A stretch of 64,000 nt of DNA from Timema cristinae (GCA_039000515.1 JBCFYV010000935.1:62041604-62105603); one strand, 5' to 3'. Positions 32,317 through 43,190 are shown, counted from the first letter of the stretch. Numbers and translations: made by a program. The notes: a model not told the origin generated them from the letters alone.

Positions 32317-33436
32317 ATGAAGAGGAGTGGGTTCAGGATTTAGGGAGAGGGGAACGGCCTGTCACGGGACGGGGGGGGCCCACCTCGGGAAATTCTTATT
32401 GAAAAATTCTTCATAATTTGAAGAGTAATTAGAAATTACGGTAATCGAAAAATTTAAAATAAAAACTCATTCGAGTTTATCGTTTATTTATGTTTCTTCT
32501 AAGTTAATTTGAGTGTTAAAAAGTAAATCATTATTGACTGATACGCGAAGCAACTGGCTAGTGAGATATTACGTGACATTACAACTAGTAGTGACTTACA
32601 TGGATTTAATTGGTTTAATGTTTTGATTATTATTGTAAATATGAGCTAGAAAATGTATTGAAGAGGGACGCCCACCACTTCCCCCCCCCCTCTGGATAGG
32701 CCCTTAGGGTAGGGGGGGGGATGATACTTCAGGGGTATCTTGGTCCGGCCCTTTCAATAAACTCACGCTGCCCTTCCCTCGTCGATTTTTTTTCCATGTC
32801 AGCATTTCGACACTTTCAGTTTGTAAATAGTCCGTTAATGTTCGGTATTGATGTAATTCAGGTTAGGAAAGTAGCCCAAGGTTTCGCAAGAGCGTGCTGA
32901 ACGGAGAGACTGACGGACGGTTCGTCTCCCTGTCGTTGCGCCCTCTTCTCTCTGTGTGTGTAGTGCTGACCCAGGTGTGACCTCGATGGGCGTCCGTCTC
33001 GCGCATGCGCTAGGATGGTCGCGCTGAAATTAATAAACGACAGGAACTTTTCGTCATTAGGAGAACAGAGAAGGAAAAAACAAATGAGTGAGAATGCAGG
33101 CATAATAACGCACTTTGATCCGATTTCTCGTTCGAGGTTAATTTTGTATTTAAGTTCTCCGTTGGGGCCTTTAGCTAACCTCGAACATTGGCGTGTTTAA
33201 AGTTAGGTAAAGTTAGTCCAGGCTTTGTTTGTCATGAGCGTCGTGCGATATCTACCTCACACAGAATTAGTAGCCTCTGTGTATGGACACACAACTCGAA
33301 GCAGGAATTTTAAAAATTTAGAATTTATCGTTTTAAATTAGTTAAAAAAAACTAGGTCGGAATAAATAAATATAAATTAAGATTTTTTTTCTGCCTTTAG
33401 GAAGCAAAGAAAACCCTGCCTGGGTAACCATGCAAT
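32317..33436. other. Spacer with G/C homopolymers and a CpG patch
   Basis: G and C runs occur at 32370-32380, 32683-32692 and 32713-32720. 32870-33020 is CpG-rich with CTCGCGCATGCGC. The frames here are short and unrecognised. Confidence 0.35.
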
Positions 33437-33588
33437 ATTGAATTTAGAGAAGTGTACCCTCATTTTCTGGAGAGAAAAGCAGTATTTTTTTAGGGTAAAA
33501 CCACCCGCGTACACCCGACCGGGATTCGAGCCCCGATCTCTACGTCTAAGGCAGTCCAGTTTGTTGCGAAAATGACGCTTTATACCAT
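33437..33588 (-). mobile_element. SINE2 copy, reverse, tail missing
   Basis: AGAAGTGTACCCTCATTTTC, ACCCGACCGGGATTCGAGCC and CCGATCTCTACGTC are body and box B in reverse. The ACCCGAACGGG tail is absent. It is flanked by two similar words, CTGGGTAACCATGCAAT (33420) and CGGGGTAACCACGCAAT (33700). Confidence 0.65.
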
Positions 33589-33669
33589 GACTGTAGAACT
33601 TATTTTGTCATTAAGGGCCACATTGAAAATTAAAAATACTTTAATATCTTCAATTAAAATAACTGTCAA

Positions 33670-33735
33670 TCTTACCAGCGGAAGTACCCGGCTTTGCCCG
33701 GGGTAACCACGCAATGGGATGATTTGACATTTGAC
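33670..33735. mobile_element. Probable LINE 3'-region relic
   Basis: GTACCCGGCTTTGCCCGGGG followed by TAACCACGCAATGG is a word I associate with decayed invertebrate LINE 3' regions, possibly RTE-type. CCCGG...CCGGG can form a hairpin. No coding part is present. Confidence 0.35.
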
Positions 33736-34212
33736 CATGATTCATCATCGTGCTACTATATAAATCAAACCCTAATTTAACTATCTTTATTAAATCACCC
33801 ATTGTATCAATGATGTCAAGTAACGCTAGAATTATTTACTCATAGTAAAATACAACATTTTTAATGCAATTTGCGTCTTTGAGTTTGTTTATTGCGTCAA
33901 GATAAGTAAACTACGACAAACTTAAGATCGTTAATTTTTTTTTTCAATGCAATGCCATTTAATTAAAAAAAAACTGATTTAAGTGCAATTTTCTTAGGTT
34001 GATTTTTCAAAGGGTTTTAGCTTATGTTTAAATGTTTCTTGTACTCATATATTGTGTGTTATGTATAGCCTGTTTATGTGTAGCATATTTTGATGTTATT
34101 ATGTACCAACCGCCTAGATACTCATAAAAATGTTAATTATGATTTTGGATACTTCTAATTACTTTAGATATCTATGGGACCAGATAAACATTTTAAACAA
34201 AATCATTAAAGT
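33736..34212. other. AT-rich spacer
   Basis: AT-rich sequence with no shared repeat and no coding signal. Confidence 0.5.
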
Positions 34213-34224
34213 CATTTTCAAAAT

Positions 34225-34511
34225 GGTGACCTGCTGGTCTAGGGGTAATGTGTCTGACGTCTGTGCTTGGGGTCCGGGGTTCAATCCTTGGTCCCGGCAC
34301 AGATTTATCTTATTACCAAACCCTTCCTTCACCTCCGACAAGACGTGTATTAATCACACTTGTGAATGTGTGGAATACCAGGCCTCCACCGTGGTTAGGA
34401 TCCCACGTTAAACTGTAGGTCCTCCATTTCGTCTCACAATCACCCTACCATTATACATTAGCGTAAGTGCGTATAACCCGAACGGGTAGTAAGACGCGGT
34501 GCTAGTAATAA
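34225..34511 (+). mobile_element. SINE1 copy, full length, with target duplication
   Basis: The complete head GGTGACCTGCTGGTCTAGGG, box B GGGTTCAATCC, body and tail ending in TAGTAATAA are present. CATTTTCAAAAT (34213-34224) and CATTTTCGAAAT (34512-34523) form a 12-bp duplication with one mismatch. Confidence 0.93.
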
Positions 34512-34523
34512 CATTTTCGAAAT

Positions 34524-34894
34524 ATTTTGAATTTTCAAAAACTTGCCATCAATAGACTACTCTTGACGAATGAATGTTTTTGCCCAGAAAAAGTTCTACT
34601 GTGGTGTGTTGGTAATCTTTGGTCTACTCTTCGCTCCCGGAACACTATTTCTGTTTCTTTACGACGCACGTGGTAGGGAGGAGGTCTCTTCTTTCTGCCT
34701 GCTCCTAGAAGCTCTTTGTTGCGACCTTCAGTCGCCTCTTTGTCGTCCTGTCCAGAGCGAAACATCCTCTCTAGCAGCTAGCGTCTGTAGTAGATAGGCA
34801 TTGGCGGGGAGGGGTTCCCGGCCTTGTCGGAGGCTATATTGAACAGTTTGTTAGCTACAACTGTGCTTCTTTAGAACCTTTGGACCTTCATACG
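34524..34894. other. Spacer, unrecognised
   Basis: Moderately GC-rich around 34640-34840 with short frames on both strands and no domain. Confidence 0.35.
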
Positions 34895-35053
34895 AACAAC
34901 TACTAGCTTCATGTATGAAATACGTCAAGTCACGAAATCTGCAGCTGTTGCGTCAGATATAAATAACATAACACTAATTATATAGTAAAATGATGACAGC
35001 AAAAGATTGTATATTTTTTAAAAGGTTCTTCTTATTAAAATTGGACTCTAGTT
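34895..35053 (-). mobile_element. TMITE copy, reverse
   Basis: ATGAAATACGTCAAGTCACG, CAGCTGTTGCG and TTAAAATTGGACTCTA are the reverse complement of core and terminus. A forward core fragment follows at 35066-35135. Confidence 0.65.
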
Positions 35054-35065
35054 TAGTTAGTGCAA

Positions 35066-35135
35066 TAATAAATATTGATAATATCGATCAAAAGTGACAC
35101 AGCTTGACGTATGAATACGTGAGAGTTGATATACA
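35066..35135 (+). mobile_element. TMITE core fragment, forward
   Basis: ATTGATAATATCGATCAAAA, GTGACACAGCTTGACGTATG and AATACGTGAGAGTT match the core. It sits in the opposite orientation to the adjacent copy. Confidence 0.6.
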
Positions 35136-35421
35136 CTACACACTGGATATCATCTCTGGGGGAACTGCATGGTTACTATTGTGAAACAACGTTGTCATTT
35201 TCTCGTTTTCGTGCAGTCAATCTCCCCTCAAATATAAGACAAGTTTCGCAACGCTGGTCAGTCGATGTTGCCAGTAGCTCCTTCTTACTCCAGCATACCA
35301 CCTTCAGACATAACTGAGAGCGAGGAGATTTGGCAACAGTTAACAGAGAGAGAGCGCGAAGATAAACTTTTTCTCCATAGGACTTGCAGTTTCCTCAGAT
35401 GCGATCTTGGGTGTAGTAGCC
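35136..35421 (+). repeat. Dispersed repeat X, copy 1 (possible coding relic)
   Basis: About 280 bp align with 55862-56095: GGATATCATC, TTTCTCGTTTTCGTGCAGTC followed by AATCTCCCCTCAAATA, GAGCGAGGAGATTTGG and GATCTTGGGTGTAG. One frame reads SEEIWQQLTEREREDKLF then LHRTCSFLRCDLGCSS. The other copy reads SEEIWKHLTGESEDRAF then LLKTCSSLRDDIGCSS in the equivalent frame. Similar peptides suggest a decayed coding segment of a transposon or repeated gene. I do not recognise the family. Confidence 0.55.
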
Positions 35422-36142
35422 TTTCTCTGTCAGATAAAGTCCTTCTATAAAAATCTGAGTGCTCGCAGATGACGGACTGGTTAGTGTTATCACCGCTCGA
35501 GTGGTGGGGTGTTGACATCTGCTTCGTGCTGACACGACCTGTGTGTCTCGGAACGAGGGAAAGTAGGAAAGCGGGACAGGCGGTGTGGTATCTGCCGGCG
35601 CGGAGTTGTGGGTCCCGTGCGAATAAGGCCAGCGCGTGTAACCGTGATTTCTGCTCTAATCCCACTTCCCAGTCGATCAAATTAATATGATCAAGTCGTC
35701 CGCACGGGTAGGCCTCATCCATGGTCGACATCGTTAGGCGAAACCGGCTCTGTTCGTCACTTTAAATTATAAATGTCTCAATAAAGATGGGTGTAACTAT
35801 TCGCCGTTGTCTCTGGCTCAAAGTGATTCAGCTCACTGAAATAAGCTTATCAGTTATTTAGTTAGGTAATTCAATCGTTCACCCATACCAGTGATATAAT
35901 TATAGATATTGGGATGATGGCGCTCATTGCTTTGACTAAGTGGGGAGAGGGTGGATATATTTCACTCGTCATAGGAATGGTGGTATTAACTGATAGCTAG
36001 CAAAGGCTACCAGAAGATACAAGCTCATGTATTCATTCGCCAAACCAGAGATTTTCTGTCGCTTTTAGCCGTTTCACAACAATCAATTATTTTTATGATT
36101 ATTTTTCTTCTAAACCATGTTTACATCTTCTGCTGGGTTCTT
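35422..36142. other. Spacer, unrecognised
   Basis: The minus-strand frame at 35285-35731 (148 codons) overlaps repeat X antisense and shows no domain, so it is not called. Confidence 0.35.
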
Positions 36143-36613
36143 AGTCACATTTTCATAGCCATGACCCTTTAGAAAATACGAACACATTTTTCGCACCCAA
36201 AATGATTTTCTTATAAAAAATTTTAGGGTTGTGTCTTACTACTTGTTCTGGCTATACGCATTTTTACTAATAATTACGATAATGGGTTAGGGATGGGAAA
36301 GGTTAAATGTAGAGGTGTACCCGTATTTGCGGGTAGGGAGAATAGAAAACCACCCTAATACACCTATCCAGGATTCGAACCCCGATCTCTTCTTTCACCG
36401 GCGGTGTAGTCTAAATCTATTTAAAGCTACACCTTAGACCATGCGTCCACAGAAGCTGGTTTTATTATATTATTAGTGATATTTTATAGTTATTGATTTT
36501 ATATATCAAATGTAACTGCTGCAGATAACATTAGTTTGCGTGGGAATACCTGTAAGTAGATCTAGTAACTTTTATAGTTGTCAGAGAGAGTACTTTCTAT
36601 GGAAATTGGACAG
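36143..36613 (+). mobile_element. TMITE copy split by a SINE2
   Basis: The left part (AGTCACATTTTCATAGCCAT, TTTAGAAAATACGAAC) and right part (ATTAGTGATATTTTATAG, AAATGTAACTGCTGCAGATA, AGTAGATCTAGTAACTTTTA, GGAAATTGGACAG, then TA) are in register around the SINE2 at 36220-36462. Confidence 0.7.
36220..36462 (-). mobile_element. SINE2 copy, reverse, nested in TMITE
   Basis: Tail side GTGTCTTACTACTTGTTCTG; body AGAGGTGTACCCGTATTTGC; box B AGGATTCGAACCCCGATCTC; head end GACCATGCGTCCACAGAAGC. It interrupts the older MITE. Confidence 0.8.
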
Positions 36614-37164
36614 TAGCTAGATGTCCGATTTAGATGGGAAGGCTTTTTTTTAAACTTTCATATGGTCTGGGGCTGTCGCTATAGCAAGTTTGTTTTCTAA
36701 GAGGTTTTTTTATGGCAGCCCGGGGTGTCTCCATTAGATTAGATTAGATTTGAATTGAAATAAGTAACACTGTATAATTTTAGAATCAAAACTGTTCGCT
36801 CTTCCAACATCTCTGTGATATTTATGGTAAAGGCTTGGTCTTTTATCTAATTCCCGGGTAGATGTGCCTTGTTTTCCTTTGTCTGCTCACACCTGAGGGG
36901 TGTGATGTGATGTGCGGGTGGTCCATTGTTCCCAGTCCACTTGTTTGCTCATCCTTGATCCAACATTCCAGTTGTGTTTAGTCCGCTGTCTGGTAAGAAA
37001 CCGGCATCGAAGGTCGCAGCAGCACTAAGTCTTATTGGCGAGGGTTCGCAGGTAGCCGTGGGACCTTTTGTCTGCCTTTTCAAGGCCGCGCTCTCAATAC
37101 CTGGAACAACCCTCGTTCTCTCTACCTTGGTTTTATTAAGGTCATTTTACATTAATTTTCTTAA
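36614..37164. other. Spacer, unrecognised
   Basis: A short (ATTAG)n run at 36736-36752. 36980-37130 is richer in GC, with no domain in its frames. Confidence 0.35.
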
Positions 37165-37392
37165 GCACGGAGTCTTACGACCCATTTGCGTTATACGCAT
37201 ATATACTAATTATGCTAATGGTTTTAGGGATTAGAAGGGTTATATTTAGAAGTGTACCCACATTTGCACAGAGAGATTGGAAAACCGTTCGGAGGGGGGG
37301 GGGGGGAACTACCCTCACTATACCCGACCGAGATTCAAACCGCGATATCCCCGTCATCGGCATTCTAGTCTACTGCGAGAGTAGCGCGTTAT
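37165..37392 (-). mobile_element. SINE2 copy, reverse
   Basis: GCACGGAGTCTTACGACCCA (tail), GAAGTGTACCCACATTTGCA (body), GAGATTCAAACCGCGATATC (box B) and CTAGTCTACTGCGAGAGTAG (head). A G-homopolymer of about 13 lies at 37296-37308. Confidence 0.8.
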
Positions 37393-37539
37393 AATATTAA
37401 TTTTATTTATTATTACTATTTCATGTTTATTTATACTAAATTTCAACCCCATGCATTAATTGCTTTAACTTAATCGTACGCAAAAATCATAAAATATCAA
37501 GTTTGACCTCTTTTAGCTCGTGAACTGTAATTATTTGAA

Positions 37540-37778
37540 GGTGACCTGGTGGTCTAGGGGTAAAGTGTCAGACTTCTGTGCTGGCGGCCGGGGTTCAATC
37601 CTCGGTCCCAGCACAGATTTATCTGATTGCCAAACCCTTCCGTCACCTCTGACAAGACGTGTATTAATCAAAACTCCTGAATGTGAGGAATGCCAGGCCT
37701 CCGCCGTGGTTCGGATTCCACGTTAAACTGTAGGTCCTTAATTTCATCTCACAATCACCCTACCATTACACATTAGCG

Positions 37779-37804
<26 letters not shown>
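37540..37804 (+). mobile_element. SINE1 copy lacking its 3' tail but with target duplication
   Basis: The head and body are complete up to CACATTAGCGTAAG. The ACCCGAACGGG segment is then missing and (TAT)n follows directly. ATTATTTGAA at 37530-37539 recurs at 37805-37814, so the insertion ends are intact. The tail was either lost after insertion or was not needed for this event. Confidence 0.92.
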
Positions 37805-37810
<6 letters not shown>

Positions 37811-37814
37811 TGAA

Positions 37815-38256
37815 ATAATTGAATCACTGTTTACAACTTATACTCATTCACTTGTAAAAATAGTGAAATAAAATTGTTGTCAAATGACCTTAAGCTGGGC
37901 TCACACTTGTATCAGATCTTAACGTGCCGCCTCAAAGAGGATACTACATGTCTGTGCGTGCTCTGTGAACCGAACCCTTTACGAGGAATAGGATAAGAGT
38001 GAGGACCTGGCCTTTAGCTCCTTTTAAAAGATACTTATTTGATGCCGTCAAAATTCATAAATTTTCCTTTATTATTAGTGTCATTTTATATTTATAGCTG
38101 CATTTATCATCACCTGACGTATGAATATATGATAGCTATAAAATAAAACGTTACTATATATACTATCAGATGTCACTTCGTAAGAAAATGTGGTCTATAC
38201 GATAACTTGTCCTGGTAGAGAACTGTGGACTTTTGGAAATAGCTGGACGTGATTCA
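37815..38256 (+). mobile_element. Spacer containing a diverged TMITE
   Basis: From about 38030: CTTTTAAAAGATACTTATTT, TATTATTAGTGTCATTTTAT, ATCACCTGACGTATGAATAT and GTAAGAAAATGTGG follow the TMITE order. The bases before 38030 are unrecognised. Confidence 0.5.
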
Positions 38257-38586
38257 TTTATTATTATTATTATCATTATCATTATTATTATCATCATTAT
38301 CATTATTATCATTATTATCACCGCGACTTACTACCAGTTCGGGTTATACTCACTTACGCTAATGTGTAATGGTAGGGTGATTGCGAGATGAAATGGAGGA
38401 CCTACAGTTTAACGTGGGATCCGAACCACGGTGGAGGCCTGGCATTCCCCACATTCACAAGATAACTTGTCAGAGGTGAAGGAAGGGTTTGGTAATCAGA
38501 TAAATCTGTTCCGGGACCGAGGATTGAACCCCAGACCCTCAGCACAGAAGTCTGACAACCTTACCCCTAGACCACCAAGTGTCACC
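38257..38586 (-). mobile_element. SINE1 copy, reverse, long (ATT/ATC)n tail
   Basis: The minus-strand element runs from GGTGACACTTGGTGGTCTAG (complement of 38567-38586) to the tail complement CACCGCGACTTACTACCAGT. A mixed ATT/ATC microsatellite of about 64 bp (38257-38320) is its tail. Confidence 0.9.
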
Positions 38587-38880
38587 TTCAATTTAATTAA
38601 ATGAGCAGTTGAATTAAATAGTTCAGTCGTTCACTTGTGCATGTCTTACGCCCATTCCAGTAATATATAATAATTACAAAAATAGGGGCAACGGTGTTTA
38701 TTTCTTGGTGCTAAGGGTAAGGAAGAAAGTGGTAAATAGCCCCCGATTTTCTCAGAAAGTCCGTTCTCGAGGGATTTTTATTTTACCTAAATACGGCTAT
38801 ACAGCAAGACTCGAATTATACCTTATAAAACGGGCCTCCTTCAAAATCAGGGCTATACTATATTGCTGGCATGAACCAGA
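38587..38880. other. Spacer leading into the 62-bp satellite
   Basis: GGGCTATACTATATTGCTGG followed by CATGAACCAGAGACTCC at about 38851-38885 is a degenerate first monomer of the array. The rest is unrecognised. Confidence 0.5.
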
Positions 38881-40286
38881 GACTCCAATATCCCCCCAGT
38901 CACACTGGGGCTATGTAGAGTACAATACTGCTGGTAGATGAACTAGACTCCAATATCCCAGTCACACTGAGGCTATGTAGAGTACAATACTGCTGGTAGA
39001 TGAACTAGACTCCAATATCCCAGTCACACTGGGGCTATGTAGAGTACAATACTGCTGGTAGATGAACTAGACTCCAATATCCCAGTCACACTGAGGCTAT
39101 GTAGAGTACAATACTGCTGGTAGATGAACTAGACTCCAATATCCCAGTCACACTGAGGCTATGTAGAGTACAATACTGCTGGTAGATGAACTAGACTCCA
39201 ATATCCCAGTCACACTGAGGCTATGTAGAGTACAATACTGCTGGTAGATGAACTAGACTCCAATATCCCAGTCACACTGAGGCTATGTAGAGTACAATAC
39301 TGCTGGTAGATGAACTAGACTCCAATATCCCAGTCACACTGAGGCTATGTAGAGTACAATACTGCTGGTAGATGAACTAGACTCCAATATCCCAGTCACA
39401 CTGAGGCTATGTAGAGTACAATACTGCTGGTAGATGAACTAGACTCCAATATCCCAGTCACACTGAGGCTATGTAGAGTACAATACTGCTGGTAGATGAA
39501 CTAGACTCCAATATCCCAGTCACACTGGGGCTATGTAGAGTACAATACTGCTGGTAGATGAACTAGACTCCAATATCCCAGTCACACTGAGGCTATGTAG
39601 AGTACAATACTGCTGGTAGATGAACTAGACTCCAATATCCCAGTCACACTGGGGCTATGTAGAGTACAATACTGCTGGTAGATGAACTAGACTCCAATAT
39701 CCCAGTCACACTGAGGCTATGTAGAGTACAATACTGCTGGTAGATGAACTAGACTCCAATATCCCAGTCACACTGAGGCTATGTAGAGTACAATACTGCT
39801 GGTAGATGAACTAGACTCCAATATCCCAGTCACACTGAGGCTATGTAGAGTACAATACTGCTGGTAGATGAACTAGACTCCAATATCCCAGTCACACTGG
39901 GGCTATGTAGAGTACAATACTGCTGGTAGATGAACTAGACTCCAATATCCCAGTCACACTGGGGCTATGTAGAGTACAATACTGCTGGTAGATGAACTAG
40001 ACTCCAATATCCCAGTCACACTGGGGCTATGTAGAGTACAATACTGCTGGTAGATGAACTAGACTCCAATATCCCAGTCACACTGGGGCTATGTAGAGTA
40101 CAATACTGCTGGTAGATGAACTAGACTCCAATATCCCAGTCACACTGGGGCTATGTAGAGTACAATACTGCTGGTAGATGAACTAGACTCCAATATCCCA
40201 GTCACACTGAGGCTATGTAGAGTACAATACTGCTGGTAGATGAACTAGACTCCAATATCCCAGTCACACTGAGGCTATGTAGAGTA
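38881..40286. repeat. 62-bp satellite array, 23 monomers
   Basis: The monomer is ACTCCAATATCCCAGT, CACACTGRGGCTATGTAGAG, TACAATACTGCTGGTAGATG and AACTAG. Period 62 was measured at AACTAG (38941, 39003). After the first monomer (which has extra C residues) copies look identical except for one G/A site in CACTGRGG. Reading that site in order gives G A G A A A A A A A G A G A A A G G G G G A A. The array ends abruptly in TAGAGTACACACG. Confidence 0.97.
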
Positions 40287-40789
40287 CACACGAAAATTAC
40301 CAGCGACAGTAATTATACAAAGTGCCTGCTCCCTTAACCTTAATTCCTGGGACTGCCAAGGTCCCCGCTCGCAGCGCCACTGGGAATTAGGAAGTAGTTT
40401 GACCGTCAGGGACACAATTAAAAAAATACGTTAACTTATCAACAGTCCAAATTGACCTCGATGGGTTTTTTTCTGCTCTCGTAGAAGCAGCAGCTTGATT
40501 AAAAGCCATAAACGATTACTGAAACAAATTAAATACTTGAGTTGGTTTTGTGTGTCGCCAATTAGAGAGGTTCGTTGCTCGACTCTTGGACTTGTATCTG
40601 GAGAGGTTGTTTCCCAATGTGATTAGGAGTATATTCGGTGTTGTTACCAATGTTGGAAAATCTTATTGAGGGGAAGTTAACCAGATGGGCCACAACATCT
40701 CAAAAAGAAAATTCCCAGTTTTGTCCCTGACAAAAAAAAAATCCCCAACTTACTCATATCGTGATTTATAAAAATGTTTAAATTACTCA
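40287..40789. other. Spacer, unrecognised
   Basis: No shared repeats or coding signal noticed. Confidence 0.45.
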
Positions 40790-41180
40790 AAATACTCATA
40801 CACACACATACATAATCACGCCGTTCCCTCACAGGGTAGGCAAGAAACAACTCCGTACTTAATCCATCCTTACTTTCTTCACACTTCCCTATCCTTGTCT
40901 ACTCCCTTCGCTTCAACAATATCCACACAGCGAGTCATACAGGCACTTTTATTCTTAAAACTATTAATGTTTCTCTTTTTTTACACATTCGTCTACAACA
41001 TTTAGACACGTCTTACATGGCCTACCCTTTTATTTCTATCCACACACTCTACCTTCATATATTTGCTTCCTAACTCAATACACACTCATCCTCTCAACAT
41101 GCCCAAACCAATGTAAAACGCTTCTTTCAAATTGTCCTATTGGATTACCTTCTAAAACGTACTCTTTCAGCACCCATTCA
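40790..41180 (-). pseudogene. LINE fragment B, C-terminal end of reverse transcriptase polyprotein
   Basis: On the minus strand the translation has HWFGHVERMS, KQIYEGRVCG, GRPCKTCLNVVDECVK and VEAKGVDKDREV, broken by in-frame stops. GHV(E/Q)RM followed by GRPxxxW is typical of the segment after the reverse transcriptase domain in non-LTR retrotransposons. The same family occurs at 48336-48545 and 56447-56760. It is inactive. Confidence 0.7.
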
Positions 41181-41204
41181 TTATTATTATTATTATTATT
41201 ATGG
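41181..41204 (-). repeat. (TAA)n tail of LINE fragment A
   Basis: On the minus strand (ATA)n directly follows the LINE 3' end, like the (TAA)n end of SINE1. Confidence 0.75.
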
Positions 41205-41855
41205 GTTCTGTCATACGACAAGTCCATTCCTTTTGTCAGTGAACTTAGACCGCCAATGTGCTTTGTCCTCTGCCTCCTTGAGCTACTAGAATTTTCTCTT
41301 TTCCTTTAAGTTATTTATGATTTGAATTCCCTCACATTTTCCTTCTATGACGTCGTGCAGAAGACAGTTCCTCCTAAAGATGTCTCCGATCCAGTTTGCT
41401 TTGCACCGAAGAATCACATCCAAAATGGTTCTCTTCTCACCCACTGTTCTCCAGCTCCACATTTCAAAGCTCTCCCAAGTATTTCTTTTCCATCTTCTTA
41501 AAGAGTTCCAAGTTTTTGCTTCATAGAGAGCGACGCTCCAAATGTAGCATTTCATCAGTGTCTTCCTCAGTTCGAAACTAAACTTGCTGGTCAGCAGTAA
41601 CCTCTTTTTGTTGAAAGCTTCCTTGGCCATGGCGATCCTCGACCTAATTTTCTCGATTCAGTAGCGATCCTTTGTGGGCAGACTTCCCAGGTACTTGAAC
41701 TGCTCTGTGTTTTCCAACTCCCAATTCTGATTTTAAGCGGCTTTTCATTTTTTTTAATCACCATCACTTTTGACTTATCAATGTTGATCTCCATGCCAAA
41801 TATTTTCCCCATCTCCACTAGCCGGTCCATCATTTTCTGCAACTCCTATTTATTT
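41205..41855 (-). pseudogene. LINE fragment A, reverse transcriptase C-terminal part
   Basis: The minus-strand translation shows RLVEMGKIFGMEINIDKSKV near the 5' side, then after frameshifts IAMAKEAFNKKRLLLTSKFS, KCYIWSVALYEAKTW, VGEKRTILDVILRCKANWIG and RNCLLHDVIEGKCEG, ending KEAEDKAHWRSKFTDKRNG and a stop near 41214. This order (thumb/linker region with RKANWIGHxLRRNCLLxDxIEG-type motif) is well known from arthropod non-LTR elements. Frame breaks near 41640-41700 inactivate it. The stop is followed by a short UTR and (TAA)n at 41183-41204. Confidence 0.8.
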
Positions 41856-42409
41856 GTGGCTATCGTTCATCTTACCGACTCTATTTGTGATAAATGCACT
41901 CAAGAAACATCGACAAAATAAGTCCTTACAGAACAGTGTTTCATATCAAAACCAGGGCTTACGTGTGACCACATGACATGGTCCCCCCCATCCCCCACTT
42001 CCATTCTCCTTTGACTCGTCTCTCGCCAATGACGAGCCTCCATCAATAACTCTACCTATCGTGATTGTCGACGGTACTTTCTCTCCTTGCCTATTATCGG
42101 ATCACTCAAGAACCAGCCAGGCCGGAGTCTTTTTCTCTTGCGGGGTGAGTCACCGTTGCTTTTATCGAGAATAGGGGGAGGGGGATTGTCCTATTCTGCG
42201 GAGATAACACTGGACAAGTTTTCCTAAATCTACGGCTCGGTCGAGTAACGGTGCCTCAAGTTTTTGGTGATAACTACAGTGGAAAGCGGATGTCACCATA
42301 AATAACTGTTTTGTTTTTGTTGCGTGTTGATATTCCTTATCACTTATTCTAGGTCAGTGTGTGGTTTGTTTTAAAGATGGAAATAACTCCCAAGTTGTTG
42401 TTTTTTCTC
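41856..42409. other. Spacer, unrecognised
   Basis: No shared repeat or gene recognised. 41970-42240 is GC-richer. Confidence 0.4.
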
Positions 42410-42652
42410 CACACCTCGTCTTACTGCCCGTTCGGTTTTTACGCTTATGTACTAATTACGCTAATAGTTTTAAAGATGAAGGTTATAATTATAGGAAGTT
42501 TACTAACATTTGCGTGTAGGGGGAGTGGAAAACTATTTTGGCAAAACCACCCTCAGTACACCTGGCCGAGATTTAAACCTCGACCTCCCCATCATCGGCA
42601 GTCTAGTCTTAACACGAGAGTAGCGCGTTAGACCACGCGGCTACTGAAGCGG
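42410..42652 (-). mobile_element. SINE2 copy, reverse
   Basis: CACCTCGTCTTACTGCCCGT (tail), GTTTACTAACATTTGCGTGT (body), GCCGAGATTTAAACCTCGAC (box B) and GTTAGACCACGCGGCTACTG followed by AAGCGGG (head). Full length. Confidence 0.88.
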
Positions 42653-43150
42653 GTAACTACGCAATTGACATACTTTTCTTTTAAAGCGCACACTTCAGCA
42701 AATGAGCTGCCTAGTTAGATGAGATATTGCCAATCAGATGTTGCGTTTAGATTAGTCACCTTTAACAGCACGAGAGTTTTTGTCTTGAACACACAATTAT
42801 TTTCTATGTACATACTTGTAAACATAGGTAAAAGTTGAAATTCTCCTTTCTGGAAAGTCCTAAAATCCACTTTTTGGTTGATAAATTAAGAACTAAATGC
42901 CCGGAAAACGAAAAATGGTATAGGAGCTTTGAATGGATCTTTGCAAAGCGAACGAAATTTAACAGTGGGGTCACAACTTATTGTATTGCCGTTTGTATTT
43001 TCCTCCTCCCCTGTTTGTTCTCTTACAGCCGGATAGCTCCGTCCAATAAGTTAACGTTATAAACTTTGTTTCTGACGTTTATGAATTTTTACTCATCTAT
43101 TCTAGCGCCTTAATTTTTGCGATTAATCTAAAACCTCGTTTATCCTGAAA
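42653..43150. other. Spacer, unrecognised
   Basis: AT-rich sequence. The 75-codon frame at 42835-43062 shows no domain. Confidence 0.4.
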
Positions 43151-43190
43151 GTCGGCCTCGCTGGTCATGGAGTAAAGTGCTCGCCTCAGG
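43151..43190 (+). mobile_element. SINE4 head fragment
   Basis: GTCGGCCTCGCTGGTCATGG followed by AGTAAAGTGCTCGCCTCAGG is the SINE4 head only, cut before box B. Confidence 0.65.

Noticed and set aside
35285..35731. 148-codon open frame on the minus strand
   Set aside because: It lies antisense to repeat X and overlaps unrelated sequence. No domain.
38257..38320. Independent (ATT)n microsatellite
   Set aside because: It is the simple-repeat tail of the adjoining reverse SINE1 copy.
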